DNA of 55,743 bases. Source: Adlercreutzia caecimuris B7. Lineage in GTDB: Bacteria; Actinomycetota; Coriobacteriia; Coriobacteriales; Eggerthellaceae. The stretch covers positions 188,191 through 243,933 of the forward strand of contig NZ_KE159646.1 of NCBI RefSeq assembly GCF_000403355.2, given 5' to 3'. Shown piece after piece: positions 45,521 to 54,318 of the stretch. The position numbers were made by a program, and so were the translations under genes. Every line of letters begins with the position of its first letter. The stretch's first letter is position 1. Under the pieces are notes generated by a model. It made no database searches. It had not been told where the DNA came from and was given only the letters and a program-made list of their open reading frames with translations.

Positions 45521-45823
45521 GAAGGATCCTCGGGTTTGATCGGATGGGCTGGCTTTGGGAGGCACCGCATTCCCGATGAGACAACATGAACGACCGATCG
45601 CTCCCTGTCAAGACGCTGGCCGTCGTGCGAGCAATGACGACGGGATGCGTCGGGTGGCTATCCGGGCCGGCGCCCCGGTGGACGCCGCGCCCCCATGCGC
45701 CCTCCCGCGGGCGGCTCTATTCCACGGAATGCTGACAAGTGGGCGGCGGAGCCGCTCGGCGGGGTCGGCTGTCGTGGTATGCTGCGAGGGAACTGATTCT
45801 GCCCGCTGGTGAAAGGGAGTCCC
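45521..45823. other. Intergenic region between divergent genes
   Basis: About 300 GC-rich bases. It must contain promoters for both neighbours. On the plus strand tggtatgct near 45776 is a possible extended -10 box for the flavin reductase gene. Nothing else was recognised. Confidence 0.35.
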
Positions 45824-46534
45824 ATGATCGATCGCAAGGCATTCCGCACGTTGACGTCCGGCCTGTACCTCATTACCTCCCGCGAGAGCGACCGCAAGGT
45901 CGGCTGCGTGGTGAACACCCTCGTCCAGGTGGCCTCCGAGCCGCCCACCCTGGCCGTGGCCCTCAACAAGGACAACGTCACCACTGCCGCTATCGACGCC
46001 ACGGGCCGCTTTGCCGCCACGGTGCTGTCCGAGGCTGCGCCCATAGAGCTCATCGGCGCCTTCGGCTTCCGGTCCAGCGCGGACACCGACAAATTCGCCG
46101 ACTGCCCCTACTGCCTGGACGGCGCCGAGATCCCCTATGTCACTGCCTCCGGGCTCGCCCGCTTCTCGGTGCGCGTGACCGAGAAAGTGGACGTGGGCAC
46201 CCACTACCTGTTCGTGGGCATCGTGGAGGAGGCCGCTGTGCTGGAGGCGGGGGAGCCGCTCACCTATGCCGACTACCACCGGGTGAAGGGCGGCAAGACC
46301 CCGCCCAAGGCCGCCACCTTCAACGGGGGAGAGGACGGGATCGACGCTGTTCCGGCCGCCGCGCCGGTAGGCGACGCCGCTGCTCCCACGACCGAAGAAG
46401 CCCCCAAGCGCGTTGCGTGGCGCTGTCCCATCTGCGGTTATGTGGAAGAAGGCTATCCCGACGGGCTGCCGGCCGACTACACCTGTCCCATCTGCGGCGT
46501 GCCGGGATCGATGTTCGAGCGTGTCGAGATCTAG
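45824..46534 (+). CDS. Flavin reductase-rubredoxin fusion (high-molecular-weight rubredoxin)
   Basis: A 236-residue fusion. The N-terminal flavin reductase-like domain (FMN binding) spans residues 1-160, with SGLYLITSRESDRKVGCVVN, PTLAVALNKDNVTT and GTHYLFVGIVEEA. After an Ala/Pro linker, a rubredoxin domain holds WRCPICGYVEEGY and YTCPICGVPGSMF, with all four iron-binding cysteines. Such proteins pass electrons to flavodiiron oxygen or NO reductases in strict anaerobes and protect against oxygen. Cytoplasmic. The ATG at 45824 follows aaagggag. No flavodiiron partner is in this window. Confidence 0.92.
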   Translation: MIDRKAFRTLTSGLYLITSRESDRKVGCVVNTLVQVASEPPTLAVALNKDNVTTAAIDATGRFAATVLSEAAPIELIGAFGFRSSADTDKFADCPYCLDGAEIPYVTASGLARFSVRVTEKVDVGTHYLFVGIVEEAAVLEAGEPLTYADYHRVKGGKTPPKAATFNGGEDGIDAVPAAAPVGDAAAPTTEEAPKRVAWRCPICGYVEEGYPDGLPADYTCPICGVPGSMFERVEI

Positions 46535-46650
46535 CGCATCCAAAATAAAGATTCGGTAGATTCTCCCAGAAGGACTGGCGGGCGCTGGTATCCTACGACG
46601 TTGGTTAACACACGCAAAGGAGGTAGGCGCCCCGGCGCCGCAAAGAGCCT

Positions 46651-47961
46651 ATGGGAAACAGACCAGGAAGACATTCTGCGCCGCTGCCGACGGGCGGCCG
46701 TCGTCGCGGAGCCCATTCCGCGAATTTCACCCCCGATCGACGCAATGCCGGTTTCGCGCCCGATCGCAGCGCCGCTCCGAGTGGTCGCGGCGTCTACGGG
46801 GCCGGGACGTCCGGTTTCACGCCGGCGGGCCGCCAGAGCTATGCGGCCAGCGACAGCCTGGCCCGAGCCAAGCAGGCCCGCAAGAAGAGCCGCGGCAAGA
46901 AGATCGCCCTCGGCGTGGCCATTGCCCTGGTGGTGGCCTTGGCCGGCGGCGGCACGGCCATGGCCCTGTACCTGAACGGCATCAACCAGACTATCCAGGG
47001 CGGCATGGACGAGACTGAGAAGATGCAGCTCGTCGAGCAACTGGCGCCTTCCAAGAGCGAGGATGGCTCCTACTACGTGGGCATCTTCGGCAGCGACGCC
47101 CGCAAGGGCGAGACGGCCAGCCGCTCGGATGTGACCATGCTCGCTCGCATCGACCCCGACGACGGCGTGGTCGACCTCGTCTCGGTGCCCCGCGATACCA
47201 TGATCGACATGGGGGAGCACGGCACCCAGAAGATCAACGCCGCCTACGCTTTCGGCGGTCCGTCCCAGGCCGTGAAGACCTTGTCCGCCTTTGCCGGCGT
47301 GCCCATCACCCACTACGTCGAAGTGCACTTCGACGAGCTGAAGGACGTGGTGAACGAGCTCGGCGGCATTCAGGTGAACGTGCCCGAGGGCTTCTACTCC
47401 GACACGAGCGGGCTGACCATCGAAAAGGGCGAGCAGACCCTCGACGGCGATCAGGCTTTGGCCTTCGCGCGCGAGCGCCATGCCGTTTCGGGCGGCGACT
47501 TCTCCCGTGCCCAGGCCCAGCGCATGATCATCGAGGCCATTGTGGAGAAGATCCTCGCCGCCTCGCCGACCGATATTCCCGGCATCGTGGAGTCGCTGGC
47601 CCGCTGCGTCACCACCGATTACTCCGTGACCGATCTGGTGAACCTGGCCCTCACCTTCAAGGACAAGGGGCTTACCATGTACTCGGCGGCTTGTCCCAGC
47701 TACACGCTGAACCAGAACGGCGTCAGCTACGTGGGCACCCAGTACGAGGAGTGGCAGGCCATGATGCGCCGGGTGGATGCCGGCCTCGATCCCACCGACG
47801 AGAAGGCCGAGATCCCCGAGCCGCAGGCCAGCGACAGCGAGCTGGGCGCGGCCAGCAACGCCGCCAGCCCTCGGGACTACAAGGATCTCGTGGCCGACGC
47901 TATGACCACCGATGACGTGGTGTCGGCGAAGAAGGACGACAAAGCCGACAAGGACGCGTGA
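46651..47961 (+). CDS. LytR-CpsA-Psr (LCP) family glycopolymer ligase
   Basis: A 436-residue membrane protein. After a basic, low-complexity N-terminus (repeats like FTPDRRNAGFAPDR) comes a transmembrane helix at about residues 88-108 and the extracellular LCP domain with GIFGSDARKGETASRSDVTM, DLVSVPRDTMIDM (conserved Arg), KINAAYAFGGP and DGDQALAFARERH. LCP enzymes attach teichoic acids or capsule to peptidoglycan from polyprenyl-linked precursors, and could anchor the product of the glycan locus. The ATG at 46651 is used. A strong aaaggaggt at 46617 is 22 bases away, and caaagag is nearer. A terminator follows. Confidence 0.88.
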   Translation: MGNRPGRHSAPLPTGGRRRGAHSANFTPDRRNAGFAPDRSAAPSGRGVYGAGTSGFTPAGRQSYAASDSLARAKQARKKSRGKKIALGVAIALVVALAGGGTAMALYLNGINQTIQGGMDETEKMQLVEQLAPSKSEDGSYYVGIFGSDARKGETASRSDVTMLARIDPDDGVVDLVSVPRDTMIDMGEHGTQKINAAYAFGGPSQAVKTLSAFAGVPITHYVEVHFDELKDVVNELGGIQVNVPEGFYSDTSGLTIEKGEQTLDGDQALAFARERHAVSGGDFSRAQAQRMIIEAIVEKILAASPTDIPGIVESLARCVTTDYSVTDLVNLALTFKDKGLTMYSAACPSYTLNQNGVSYVGTQYEEWQAMMRRVDAGLDPTDEKAEIPEPQASDSELGAASNAASPRDYKDLVADAMTTDDVVSAKKDDKADKDA

Positions 47962-47993
47962 CGCCTCGTCGAAACTCGTTTCGCTTGCGCTCG

Positions 47994-48022
47994 AAATCCC
48001 TCGCCTTCGGCGGGGGATTTTG
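47994..48022 (+). terminator. Rho-independent terminator after LCP gene
   Basis: A 12-bp stem (47994-48005 with 48009-48020, one G-T pair) around the loop ttc ends in tttt. It lies 33 bases after the LCP stop codon. Confidence 0.75.
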
Positions 48023-48094
48023 CTACACTGCCGAGGATGTGATTCGACGTCCCGTCGGGGGCGCAGATCCGATGGAAGGAGCGGTGCGGGCGCC

Positions 48095-51000
48095 ATGAAG
48101 CGGCAAGACGCTCATAAGGCTGCGGCGATGCTGATAAGCGTCGTGCTGGCCTGTGCTTTGGTGCCTGCAGTTCCGGCCCAGGCCCAGCCGACTGCCGCCG
48201 ATGTCTCCGTCGCCGAGACTGCTGCCGACGGGGGTGCCGATGGTGCCGAGGCTGCCGACAGGGGCGCCGATGGTGCCGAAGCTGCCGACGCCCCTGCCGC
48301 CACCGTTCCCGATGTCGAATCGCCCCTCGTCGTGGCCGATGAGCAGACCGTGGCGACCGTCGCCGAAGCTGTTCCGCCCTCCACCGCAGGCTCCTACGAC
48401 ACGGCCATCGCCGACGCCAACCGCTATCAGCTCGTGATCGTCGTGCGCTTCGCCGGCGATACCACCGGGGATGGCGACACGGGCCTGAACGCGGTGGACC
48501 CCTCGGTGCTGCAGCTGACGGGACGCCGGCTCGTCGAGCGGCTCAACGGCTTCACCGACAGCCCGTTTCTGGAGCCCACCCTGTACAGCTACGTGAAGGA
48601 CGTCTCGGATGGGGCCTGCCGCCTGCAGTCGATCATCCCCCAGGCCGATGAGGACTTCCGCATCCGGTATCTGACCCTGCCCCGCGCCCGCGAGGGCTAC
48701 GCCTATGCCGTCAACGTGGTGGAAGACGCCCTGGCGGCTTTCAACCGCGCCTATCCCGACTTCGACGGCCGCAGCCTTGACGGGGACGGTGACGGCTATG
48801 CCGACAACGTCCTCATCGTGCCCGAGGTGAACGGCAGCGCCCCGGTCATCGATTCGCCGCTGTGGCCCCACAAGGCCGACTACACCGGCTCAGGGCGTAT
48901 CGGTGCGGAGGGCCGCGCGGTGCGGGTGGGCACCTACACCATGGTGGATACCTCCCACGGGGTTTCCACGGGCACCATAGTCCACGAGACCATTCACGCC
49001 TTCGGGGCGAAGGACCTTTACCGGGCCGGCGCGAAGACCGAAGATGCGGCCAACCGCCCCGTGGGCGTGTGGGACATCATGGCCGAACACGCCGGCTCGC
49101 GCCTCATGCGGCCCTTGGCCATTACGCGCCAAGACTGCGGGTGGACGAAGCTGGAGGAGACCGGCGGCGGTTCGGTTACCCTGTTCGCGCCCGGTTCCGG
49201 CAAGCGCCAGGCGGTGAAGTTCAAGACAGACCTCAACGCCTCGGAGTACTTCGTCGCCGAGTTCCGCCGGGCTAGTGATGCCGCGGGCGGCGCTGCGGGT
49301 CTCGACATGTCCGTGGAGGGCCTCCCCTCCACCATCGGGGGCTCGGGGCTGGTGGTATACCGGGTGAATCCCGTCATGAAGGATGCGGGCAACGGGAACA
49401 AGGGGTCGAAGGACTACGTGTACATCTTCCGTCCCGGCGAGACGGGGGCGCCCCGTGGCGACGGGGCCGGCGACCTGCGCCACGCTCAGCTCTCGGTACC
49501 GGGTCGTGCGACGCTCGGCGCGGCCGATATGGCCGCGGGGCTCGCCGACGGGGCGATTACCTATTCCGATGGCCAGAACTCGGGCATCGTGGTGTCGGTA
49601 ACGGAGCAGAGCGACGATGCCATCACCTTCAAGCTGGAAATGCCGGATGTGACCGCGCATGATTTGTGGAAGAGCGCGGTGGACGGCAAGGGGGCCACGG
49701 CCCTGACCGAGTCGGGCTTTTCGGACACCAGCCTGGTGAAGGCTGCCGATGGGGCGCTGTACCAGGTGTGCTCGCGACTCCAATCGGGCACGCGGGGTGC
49801 GGGCGCGACGGTGTACCGTTACGACGGCTCGTCGTGGTCGAGCCTGGGGTCCCTCGGCAGTGGCTACGGCAGCTTCAGCGGAGCAGTGTACCGCAACGAG
49901 CTGTATGTGGCCGGCGTGCGCTACGGCGCTGCGACGACCATCGGGCTGTGGCGGTGGAGCGGCCGGGCATGGAAGGAAGTCGCCACGGTGGCGGCCGCAG
50001 CCAACAAGCCCGTGCTCGGCGTGGCCGGCGGTGCCCTGTACCTGTTCGCCGACGGCAGCGGCAGCGGCGCTCAGCTGTACCGGCTGACGGGCTCGTCGCT
50101 GACGCCGGCGGGCCGCCGCTGGGGGAGCGGCACGATCGCGGGCGCGCACCTGTTCGATGTGGGTGGTCAGCCGGCCGTTATGGCAGGGAACTTCAACAGC
50201 GACCGCACCGAGCTGTGGACGCTCGCGAACGGCGCGTGGAAGGTGGCCCGGGTCCACAGCGGCTTCGCGCAGATGGTGGCCGGCTACCAGGACGGCAAGC
50301 ACTCCTTCGCCCTCACGGTCACCCAGGATGGCGCCCTGCGCTTGATAGATCTGGCGGGGACGTCTGGCAGCGGCTTCGGGGAGAAGTACTCGCCGTCGCC
50401 CCTGGCGCTGCCCAAGGCCTATACGGCTTCTCTGACCCTCGGGGGCGATAGGCTGTACGTGGCCCTGGCGGAGGCGGGCAGCCAGATTGCTCGTGTCTTC
50501 GAGGCGTCGGTGGGCAACCGGGCATCCTGGCAGCAGGTGGGTGCCAACGTGGTGTCGCCCTCCACGGCCATCGACGTGGGCACCATCGGCGATGCGGTTT
50601 TCGTCGCATCGACGGCCACGCCCGATGATGTGCCCATGCTGCTCCAGCACGGCTCGGTGGGCCCCGGCGCCATCGTGCCCGCACCGCCGCTGCCCAGCGA
50701 GCCCGCAAAGCCCGCGCCCGCGCCAACCCCTGCGCCGAAGCCGACACCTGCGCCCGCGCCGAAGCCGACCCCCAAGCCTGCGCCTTCAACCCCTGCGCCC
50801 GCCCCTTCGGCTCCGACACCTGCGCCAAAGCCCTCCTCTTCCGCGAAGGCCAAGCCGGCCCCCAAGCCGCGGGCCACGGCGTTCACCAAGGTGAAGGGCG
50901 GCCGGCGGGCCATAACCCTGCGGTGGAAGAAGCAGACGAAGTCGGTGACGGGCTATCAGATCCGCTATTCCACATCGAGGAAGTTCACGAAGAAGACGAC

Positions 51001-51160
51001 GCGGACCCGGTGGGTGAAAAGCACCAAGAAAACGTCGCTCACCGTAAAGAAGCTGAAGGCGAAGAAGACCTATTATGTTAAAGTTCGCACATATAAGAAA
51101 ATCGGAGCCAAGTATTACTATTCGAAGTGGTCGAAGGTGAAGAAGGTGAAGACGAAGTAG
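48095..51160 (+). CDS. Secreted M6-like metallopeptidase with Pro-rich stalk and FN3 domain
   Basis: About 1021 residues, exported. The signal peptide (AAAMLISVVLACALVPAVPA) is followed by an acidic linker with two copies of a GADGAEAAD unit encoded by a 30-base tandem repeat. A peptidase domain contains STGTIVHETIHAFGAKDLYR, a HExxHxxGxxD zinc site as in M6/immune-inhibitor-A peptidases, and NRPVGVWDIMAEH. A beta-propeller-like region of Kelch or repeat type (ALYQVCSRLQSG, ELYVAGVRYGAATTIGLWRW) follows, then a Pro/Ala/Lys stalk and a C-terminal FN3 domain (SVTGYQIRYSTSRKFTKKTT). The ATG at 48095 follows ggaagga. Probably degrades host or surface proteins; substrate unknown. Confidence 0.82.
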   Translation: MKRQDAHKAAAMLISVVLACALVPAVPAQAQPTAADVSVAETAADGGADGAEAADRGADGAEAADAPAATVPDVESPLVVADEQTVATVAEAVPPSTAGSYDTAIADANRYQLVIVVRFAGDTTGDGDTGLNAVDPSVLQLTGRRLVERLNGFTDSPFLEPTLYSYVKDVSDGACRLQSIIPQADEDFRIRYLTLPRAREGYAYAVNVVEDALAAFNRAYPDFDGRSLDGDGDGYADNVLIVPEVNGSAPVIDSPLWPHKADYTGSGRIGAEGRAVRVGTYTMVDTSHGVSTGTIVHETIHAFGAKDLYRAGAKTEDAANRPVGVWDIMAEHAGSRLMRPLAITRQDCGWTKLEETGGGSVTLFAPGSGKRQAVKFKTDLNASEYFVAEFRRASDAAGGAAGLDMSVEGLPSTIGGSGLVVYRVNPVMKDAGNGNKGSKDYVYIFRPGETGAPRGDGAGDLRHAQLSVPGRATLGAADMAAGLADGAITYSDGQNSGIVVSVTEQSDDAITFKLEMPDVTAHDLWKSAVDGKGATALTESGFSDTSLVKAADGALYQVCSRLQSGTRGAGATVYRYDGSSWSSLGSLGSGYGSFSGAVYRNELYVAGVRYGAATTIGLWRWSGRAWKEVATVAAAANKPVLGVAGGALYLFADGSGSGAQLYRLTGSSLTPAGRRWGSGTIAGAHLFDVGGQPAVMAGNFNSDRTELWTLANGAWKVARVHSGFAQMVAGYQDGKHSFALTVTQDGALRLIDLAGTSGSGFGEKYSPSPLALPKAYTASLTLGGDRLYVALAEAGSQIARVFEASVGNRASWQQVGANVVSPSTAIDVGTIGDAVFVASTATPDDVPMLLQHGSVGPGAIVPAPPLPSEPAKPAPAPTPAPKPTPAPAPKPTPKPAPSTPAPAPSAPTPAPKPSSSAKAKPAPKPRATAFTKVKGGRRAITLRWKKQTKSVTGYQIRYSTSRKFTKKTTRTRWVKSTKKTSLTVKKLKAKKTYYVKVRTYKKIGAKYYYSKWSKVKKVKTK

Positions 51161-51205
51161 GCGCTCGGGCGCCTGCTTGGCCCGGGCGGAGAGAAGGAGC
51201 CTGCT

Positions 51206-52627
51206 GTGGGGATGAACGCGCTTGCGAAACGATGCGGTTGGAGAGCAATGTCGGCAAGGTGGGCCGCGGCGCTCGTCCTCGGGTTCGCCCTGGCTTTGGC
51301 AATGCCGGCCACGGCCCTGGCCGCCGAGGGCGATAAGGCCGCGTCGGCCGACGACGGGGCCGCTGCGCCGAAAGAGTCGGTGGAACTCGTCTGCAAAACC
51401 ACCCTTGCCGGCGTGAGGGGATGGCAGAGCACCGATGGCGGCAAGCTGGCCGGCCGCAAGAGCGGATCGGCGGCTGTGACGGCGCTGCGCATCGCCTACA
51501 AGGGCACGGTGGACGGCTCCATCAAGTACCAGACCTATCAGGCGACCGGCGGCTGGTCAGATTATGCCGCCGCCAACAAGACCTCGGGGACGAAGCGGGC
51601 GGCCAATCCCATCCAGGCGCTGCGGGTGAAGCTGACCGGGGACGTGGCCGACCGCTATAACGTGTACTACCGGGCGAACCTCGTCGGCTACGGCTGGACC
51701 GGCTGGGGCAAGAACGGCCAGGCGGTCGGCGCCCGCAAGCTGGCCAGCGTGCGCGGCTACCAGGTGAAGCTCGTCAAGAAGGGCAAGAAGGCCCCGGGCA
51801 GCGCCAAGAACCGCTACTTCTCGAAGGGCGCCGCCAGCGCTGAGGTGTTCTACGCCCAAGGGGGCAAGACGCGAACCCAGCTTACGCGCGCCCTCAACAA
51901 GGCCAAGGGCGCCAACTCGGGCCTGAAGGCCTTCGGCGGGAAGTACAACTTCAATTCCAAGGCGGGCAAGAAGCTGAAGGCGGCCATCAAGAACCTGAGC
52001 CGCTACAAGCTCAGCTTCACCATGATCGATCTGAAGACGGGCCGCGGCATCAGCTACAACCCCACAAAGGTGCTCTATATCGCCAGCTCCATCAAAGGGC
52101 CCTATGTGGCCGCCATCAACAAGTACCGCGCCGGCAGCGTGGGCGCCGGCACGCGGGCCACGATGAGCAGCACCATCAAGGTGTCCAGCAACGAGGGCTA
52201 TTCCAGCCTGCGCCGCCGTTTCGGCCACGGTATCATGAAGAAGATGATGAACTACTGCGGCATCTCCGAGAAGGAGATGACCTCCACCCGCAACTACCCC
52301 TATATGTCGTCGCGCACGCTGGCGAAACTGTGGGTGGGCACCTACTGGTCCTACTACCGCGAGACCAACACGCGCTCGGCCTGGGCCCGCGGGTTGTATG
52401 CTCATCCGTGGAACTCGTTCATCGACCGGGGTCTTTCGACTCCCACGCGCAGCAAGCCCGGGTGGTACCCGGGCGGCGGCTATAACGTGCAGAACGACGG
52501 CGGCGTGGTGCTGTCCAGCGACGGGCACTATGTGGTTGCGGTCATGAGCTCGGCCTGCGGGCAGTACGGCAAGCTGGCCAACCTTGTGCGCGCCATCGAC
52601 GGTGTGCACGCCGATATGGTGAAGTAG
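51206..52627 (+). CDS. Secreted serine hydrolase (class A beta-lactamase fold) with GWTGW-type repeats
   Basis: A 473-residue exported protein. The signal peptide covers about residues 1-40. Residues 55-195 hold a cell-wall-binding-like region similar to clostridial hydrophobic-W repeats (YNVYYRANLVGYGWTGWGKN). The C-terminal half has the penicillin-recognising fold, with YIASSIKGPYVAAINK (SxxK active site) and KVSSNEGYSSLRRRFG (S-x-N motif). A KTG-like triad is not obvious, so it may be a peptidase or an inactive relative rather than an antibiotic-hydrolysing enzyme. The start is a GTG at 51206 seven bases after aaggag, with an ATG at 51212 as alternative. It follows the peptidase gene by 45 bases, possibly in one transcript. 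Confidence 0.8.
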   Translation: MGMNALAKRCGWRAMSARWAAALVLGFALALAMPATALAAEGDKAASADDGAAAPKESVELVCKTTLAGVRGWQSTDGGKLAGRKSGSAAVTALRIAYKGTVDGSIKYQTYQATGGWSDYAAANKTSGTKRAANPIQALRVKLTGDVADRYNVYYRANLVGYGWTGWGKNGQAVGARKLASVRGYQVKLVKKGKKAPGSAKNRYFSKGAASAEVFYAQGGKTRTQLTRALNKAKGANSGLKAFGGKYNFNSKAGKKLKAAIKNLSRYKLSFTMIDLKTGRGISYNPTKVLYIASSIKGPYVAAINKYRAGSVGAGTRATMSSTIKVSSNEGYSSLRRRFGHGIMKKMMNYCGISEKEMTSTRNYPYMSSRTLAKLWVGTYWSYYRETNTRSAWARGLYAHPWNSFIDRGLSTPTRSKPGWYPGGGYNVQNDGGVVLSSDGHYVVAVMSSACGQYGKLANLVRAIDGVHADMVK

Positions 52628-52689
52628 GGAAGGGGGCGCAACGGGTTCTCGGCCATCTCGTGCGCTCGCGCGGAAAATGGCACAACCTG

Positions 52690-52719
52690 TTGTGTTTTCC
52701 CTGACAACGCGGCTATAAT
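52690..52719 (+). promoter_or_regulatory. Candidate promoter of the L,D-transpeptidase gene
   Basis: ttgtgt (52690-52695), an 18-base spacer and a perfect tataat (52714-52719). The start codon is 86 bases downstream, which leaves a leader of about 75 bases. Confidence 0.65.
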
Positions 52720-52805
52720 GCCGAGTTATGAAAATTGAGCGGCGCCCGAGGGACGGAGGAGCGTCGCCGGCCGATACTCCGATATGAAAGAAGGCGAGAT
52801 AACCG

Positions 52806-53993
52806 ATGAAGAAGACGTCCTTGCGCAAGCGGGTGCTGTCGGTGGTGCTGAGCGCCACCCTGGTGGCCACGATGTGCCCGGCGACCGCCCTGGCCGACGA
52901 GCCTGCTGGCGCCACTCCGCCGGCCGCCGACCAGCCGGCCACCGACCAGCCGGCCACCCCGCCGGCCGACCAGACGCCCGCGACTCCCCCCGCCGACGAG
53001 ACCCCCGAGCCGCCCAAGCCCGAGGTGAAGCCCAAGCCGAAGCCGAAGCCGAAGCCGAAGCCGAAGCCCGTGGTGTCCTGGCGCAGCGCCGGCAAGATTC
53101 CCGGCGCGAAGGTGAAGTACCAAAAGAAGGGTGCGATGGCCGGCAAGACCGCCTCCACCAAGCCCCTCACCTACATCAAGATCAAGAACGACTCCAAGAA
53201 CATCAAGGGCAATATCGCCTACAAGGTGCGCATGGCCGGTAAGGGCTGGACGGGCTGGAAGAAGAACGGCCAGAAGGCCGGCAACGGCAAGACCAAGAAC
53301 GCCGTGCAGGCGCTGAAGGTGCAGTTGACCGGCGAGCTCGGCAAGCAGTACAACGTGTTCTATCGCGCCTATGTGGTGGGCTACGGCTGGACCGGCTGGG
53401 GCAAGAACGGCGAGCAGGTGGGCGCTCCCAAGCTGGCCGGCATCCGCGCCTATCAGGTGAAGATCGCCCCGAAGAAGGGCACGGCCGCCAAGAAGGCCAA
53501 CAAGAAGTACAACACGAAGAAGGCGCGCAAGAACCACCTGATTACCACCAAGACCGCCTCAGAGATGTCCATGCGCCTGTCCATGGCCGCCAAGGCTCAG
53601 GGTCAGTCCTCGAAGACCAAGTGGCTCATTCTGGTGGATACTCACAAGAACCGCGTCTGCGTGCTGAAGGGCAAGAAGGGCCAGTGGAACGTGCACAAGT
53701 TCTTCAAGTGCTCCAGCGGCGCTCCGGGCTCGCGCACGGTGCGCGGCAAGTTCACCATCGGCAGCCGCGGCCTCTCCTTCGGCGAGGATAAGGGCTACTC
53801 CTGCTGGTACTGGACGCAGTTCTACGGCAACTACCTGTTCCACTCGGTGCTGTACAATCCGGGCAGCAAGCGCTCGCTGCAGGACGGCCGTCTGGGCATG
53901 AACCTCTCCCACGGCTGCGTGCGCCTGGCCATCGGCAACGCGAAGTGGATCAATCGCAACATTCCCAGCGGCACCAAGGTATGGACCTACTAA
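52806..53993 (+). CDS. Secreted L,D-transpeptidase (YkuD) with GWTGW-type repeats
   Basis: A 395-residue exported protein. The signal peptide (VLSVVLSATLVATMCPATAL) is followed by a Pro/Ala linker and a run of Lys-Pro pairs (residues about 75-88) that could lie along the cell wall. Two hydrophobic-W-like repeats come next (GKGWTGWKKNGQKAG and YGWTGWGKNGEQVG). The C-terminal YkuD domain has ILVDTHKNRVCVLKG, FHSVLYNPG and the catalytic NLSHGCVRLAIGNAKW (His and Cys). It cross-links or modifies peptidoglycan stem peptides. The ATG at 52806 lies after aaggcgag. A good promoter and terminator flank it, so it is a single-gene unit. Confidence 0.9.
   Translation: MKKTSLRKRVLSVVLSATLVATMCPATALADEPAGATPPAADQPATDQPATPPADQTPATPPADETPEPPKPEVKPKPKPKPKPKPKPVVSWRSAGKIPGAKVKYQKKGAMAGKTASTKPLTYIKIKNDSKNIKGNIAYKVRMAGKGWTGWKKNGQKAGNGKTKNAVQALKVQLTGELGKQYNVFYRAYVVGYGWTGWGKNGEQVGAPKLAGIRAYQVKIAPKKGTAAKKANKKYNTKKARKNHLITTKTASEMSMRLSMAAKAQGQSSKTKWLILVDTHKNRVCVLKGKKGQWNVHKFFKCSSGAPGSRTVRGKFTIGSRGLSFGEDKGYSCWYWTQFYGNYLFHSVLYNPGSKRSLQDGRLGMNLSHGCVRLAIGNAKWINRNIPSGTKVWTY
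53028..53069 (+). repeat. Hexamer tandem repeat (aagccg, about 7 units)
   Basis: Seven near-identical hexamers encode Lys-Pro pairs in the stalk of the L,D-transpeptidase. Changes of copy number stay in frame and would alter stalk length. Confidence 0.8.
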
Positions 53994-54017
53994 GTCGTTG
54001 CTCCCTCAACGTTTCAG

Positions 54018-54050
54018 GCGGTCGGGTCGAAGGGCCCGACCGCTTTTTTT
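54018..54050 (+). terminator. Rho-independent terminator after the L,D-transpeptidase gene
   Basis: gcggtcggg (54018-54026) pairs with cccgaccgc (54035-54043) and is followed by seven Ts. It lies 25 bases after the stop codon. Confidence 0.92.
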
Positions 54051-54069
54051 ACCTAGGTGGATTATTTGG

Positions 54070-54137
54070 AGCGGGACGCCCTTGCCGGGTGGCGCTGCCC
54101 CGCTTGGGAGGACACCACCCGGCAAGGGCGTCCCGCT
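54070..54137. repeat. Perfect 23-bp inverted repeat with 22-base loop
   Basis: The arms 54070-54092 and 54115-54137 are exact reverse complements (begin agcgggacgcccttgc). It is distinct from the terminator just upstream, and has no T-run. It could be a mobile palindrome or an RNA-structure element in the leader of the lysozyme gene, though it lies before the candidate promoter. Confidence 0.85.
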
Positions 54138-54227
54138 TCCGCTCTGCTCTGTATGGACGCTTTGTCGGTAATCTATGCTGTTACCGTCATAAGCCGACCT
54201 CAGGTGCCAAAAGTGCCCGGGTCTGCC

Positions 54228-54257
54228 TTGCGGACTGAAAAACAAAAATGCTATCAT
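54228..54257 (+). promoter_or_regulatory. Candidate promoter of the lysozyme gene
   Basis: ttgcgg (54228-54233), an 18-base spacer and tatcat (54252-54257) preceded by tgc (extended -10). The start codon is 61 bases further downstream. Confidence 0.55.
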
Positions 54258-54318
54258 GCGTGAACCCTTTTAACCCCAACCGATGATGAACTGTACCCGA
54301 GAGTTGAAGGATATTTCT

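Noticed and set aside
44351-45589. 412-codon plus-strand frame opposite the acyltransferase
   Set aside because: The acyltransferase 3 motifs are on the minus strand; the plus-strand product is a low-complexity shadow.
46531-48096. 521-codon minus-strand frame opposite the LCP gene
   Set aside because: Shadow frame in GC-rich DNA; the LCP motifs are on the plus strand.
51206-52627. Calling this an antibiotic-resistance beta-lactamase
   Set aside because: The SxxK and SxN motifs are visible but a clear KTG motif is not, and it carries wall-binding repeats. A wall-associated hydrolase or relative is more likely.
51557-53170. 537-codon minus-strand frame opposite two wall-enzyme genes
   Set aside because: It spans two real genes and their intergenic promoter, and has low-complexity composition.
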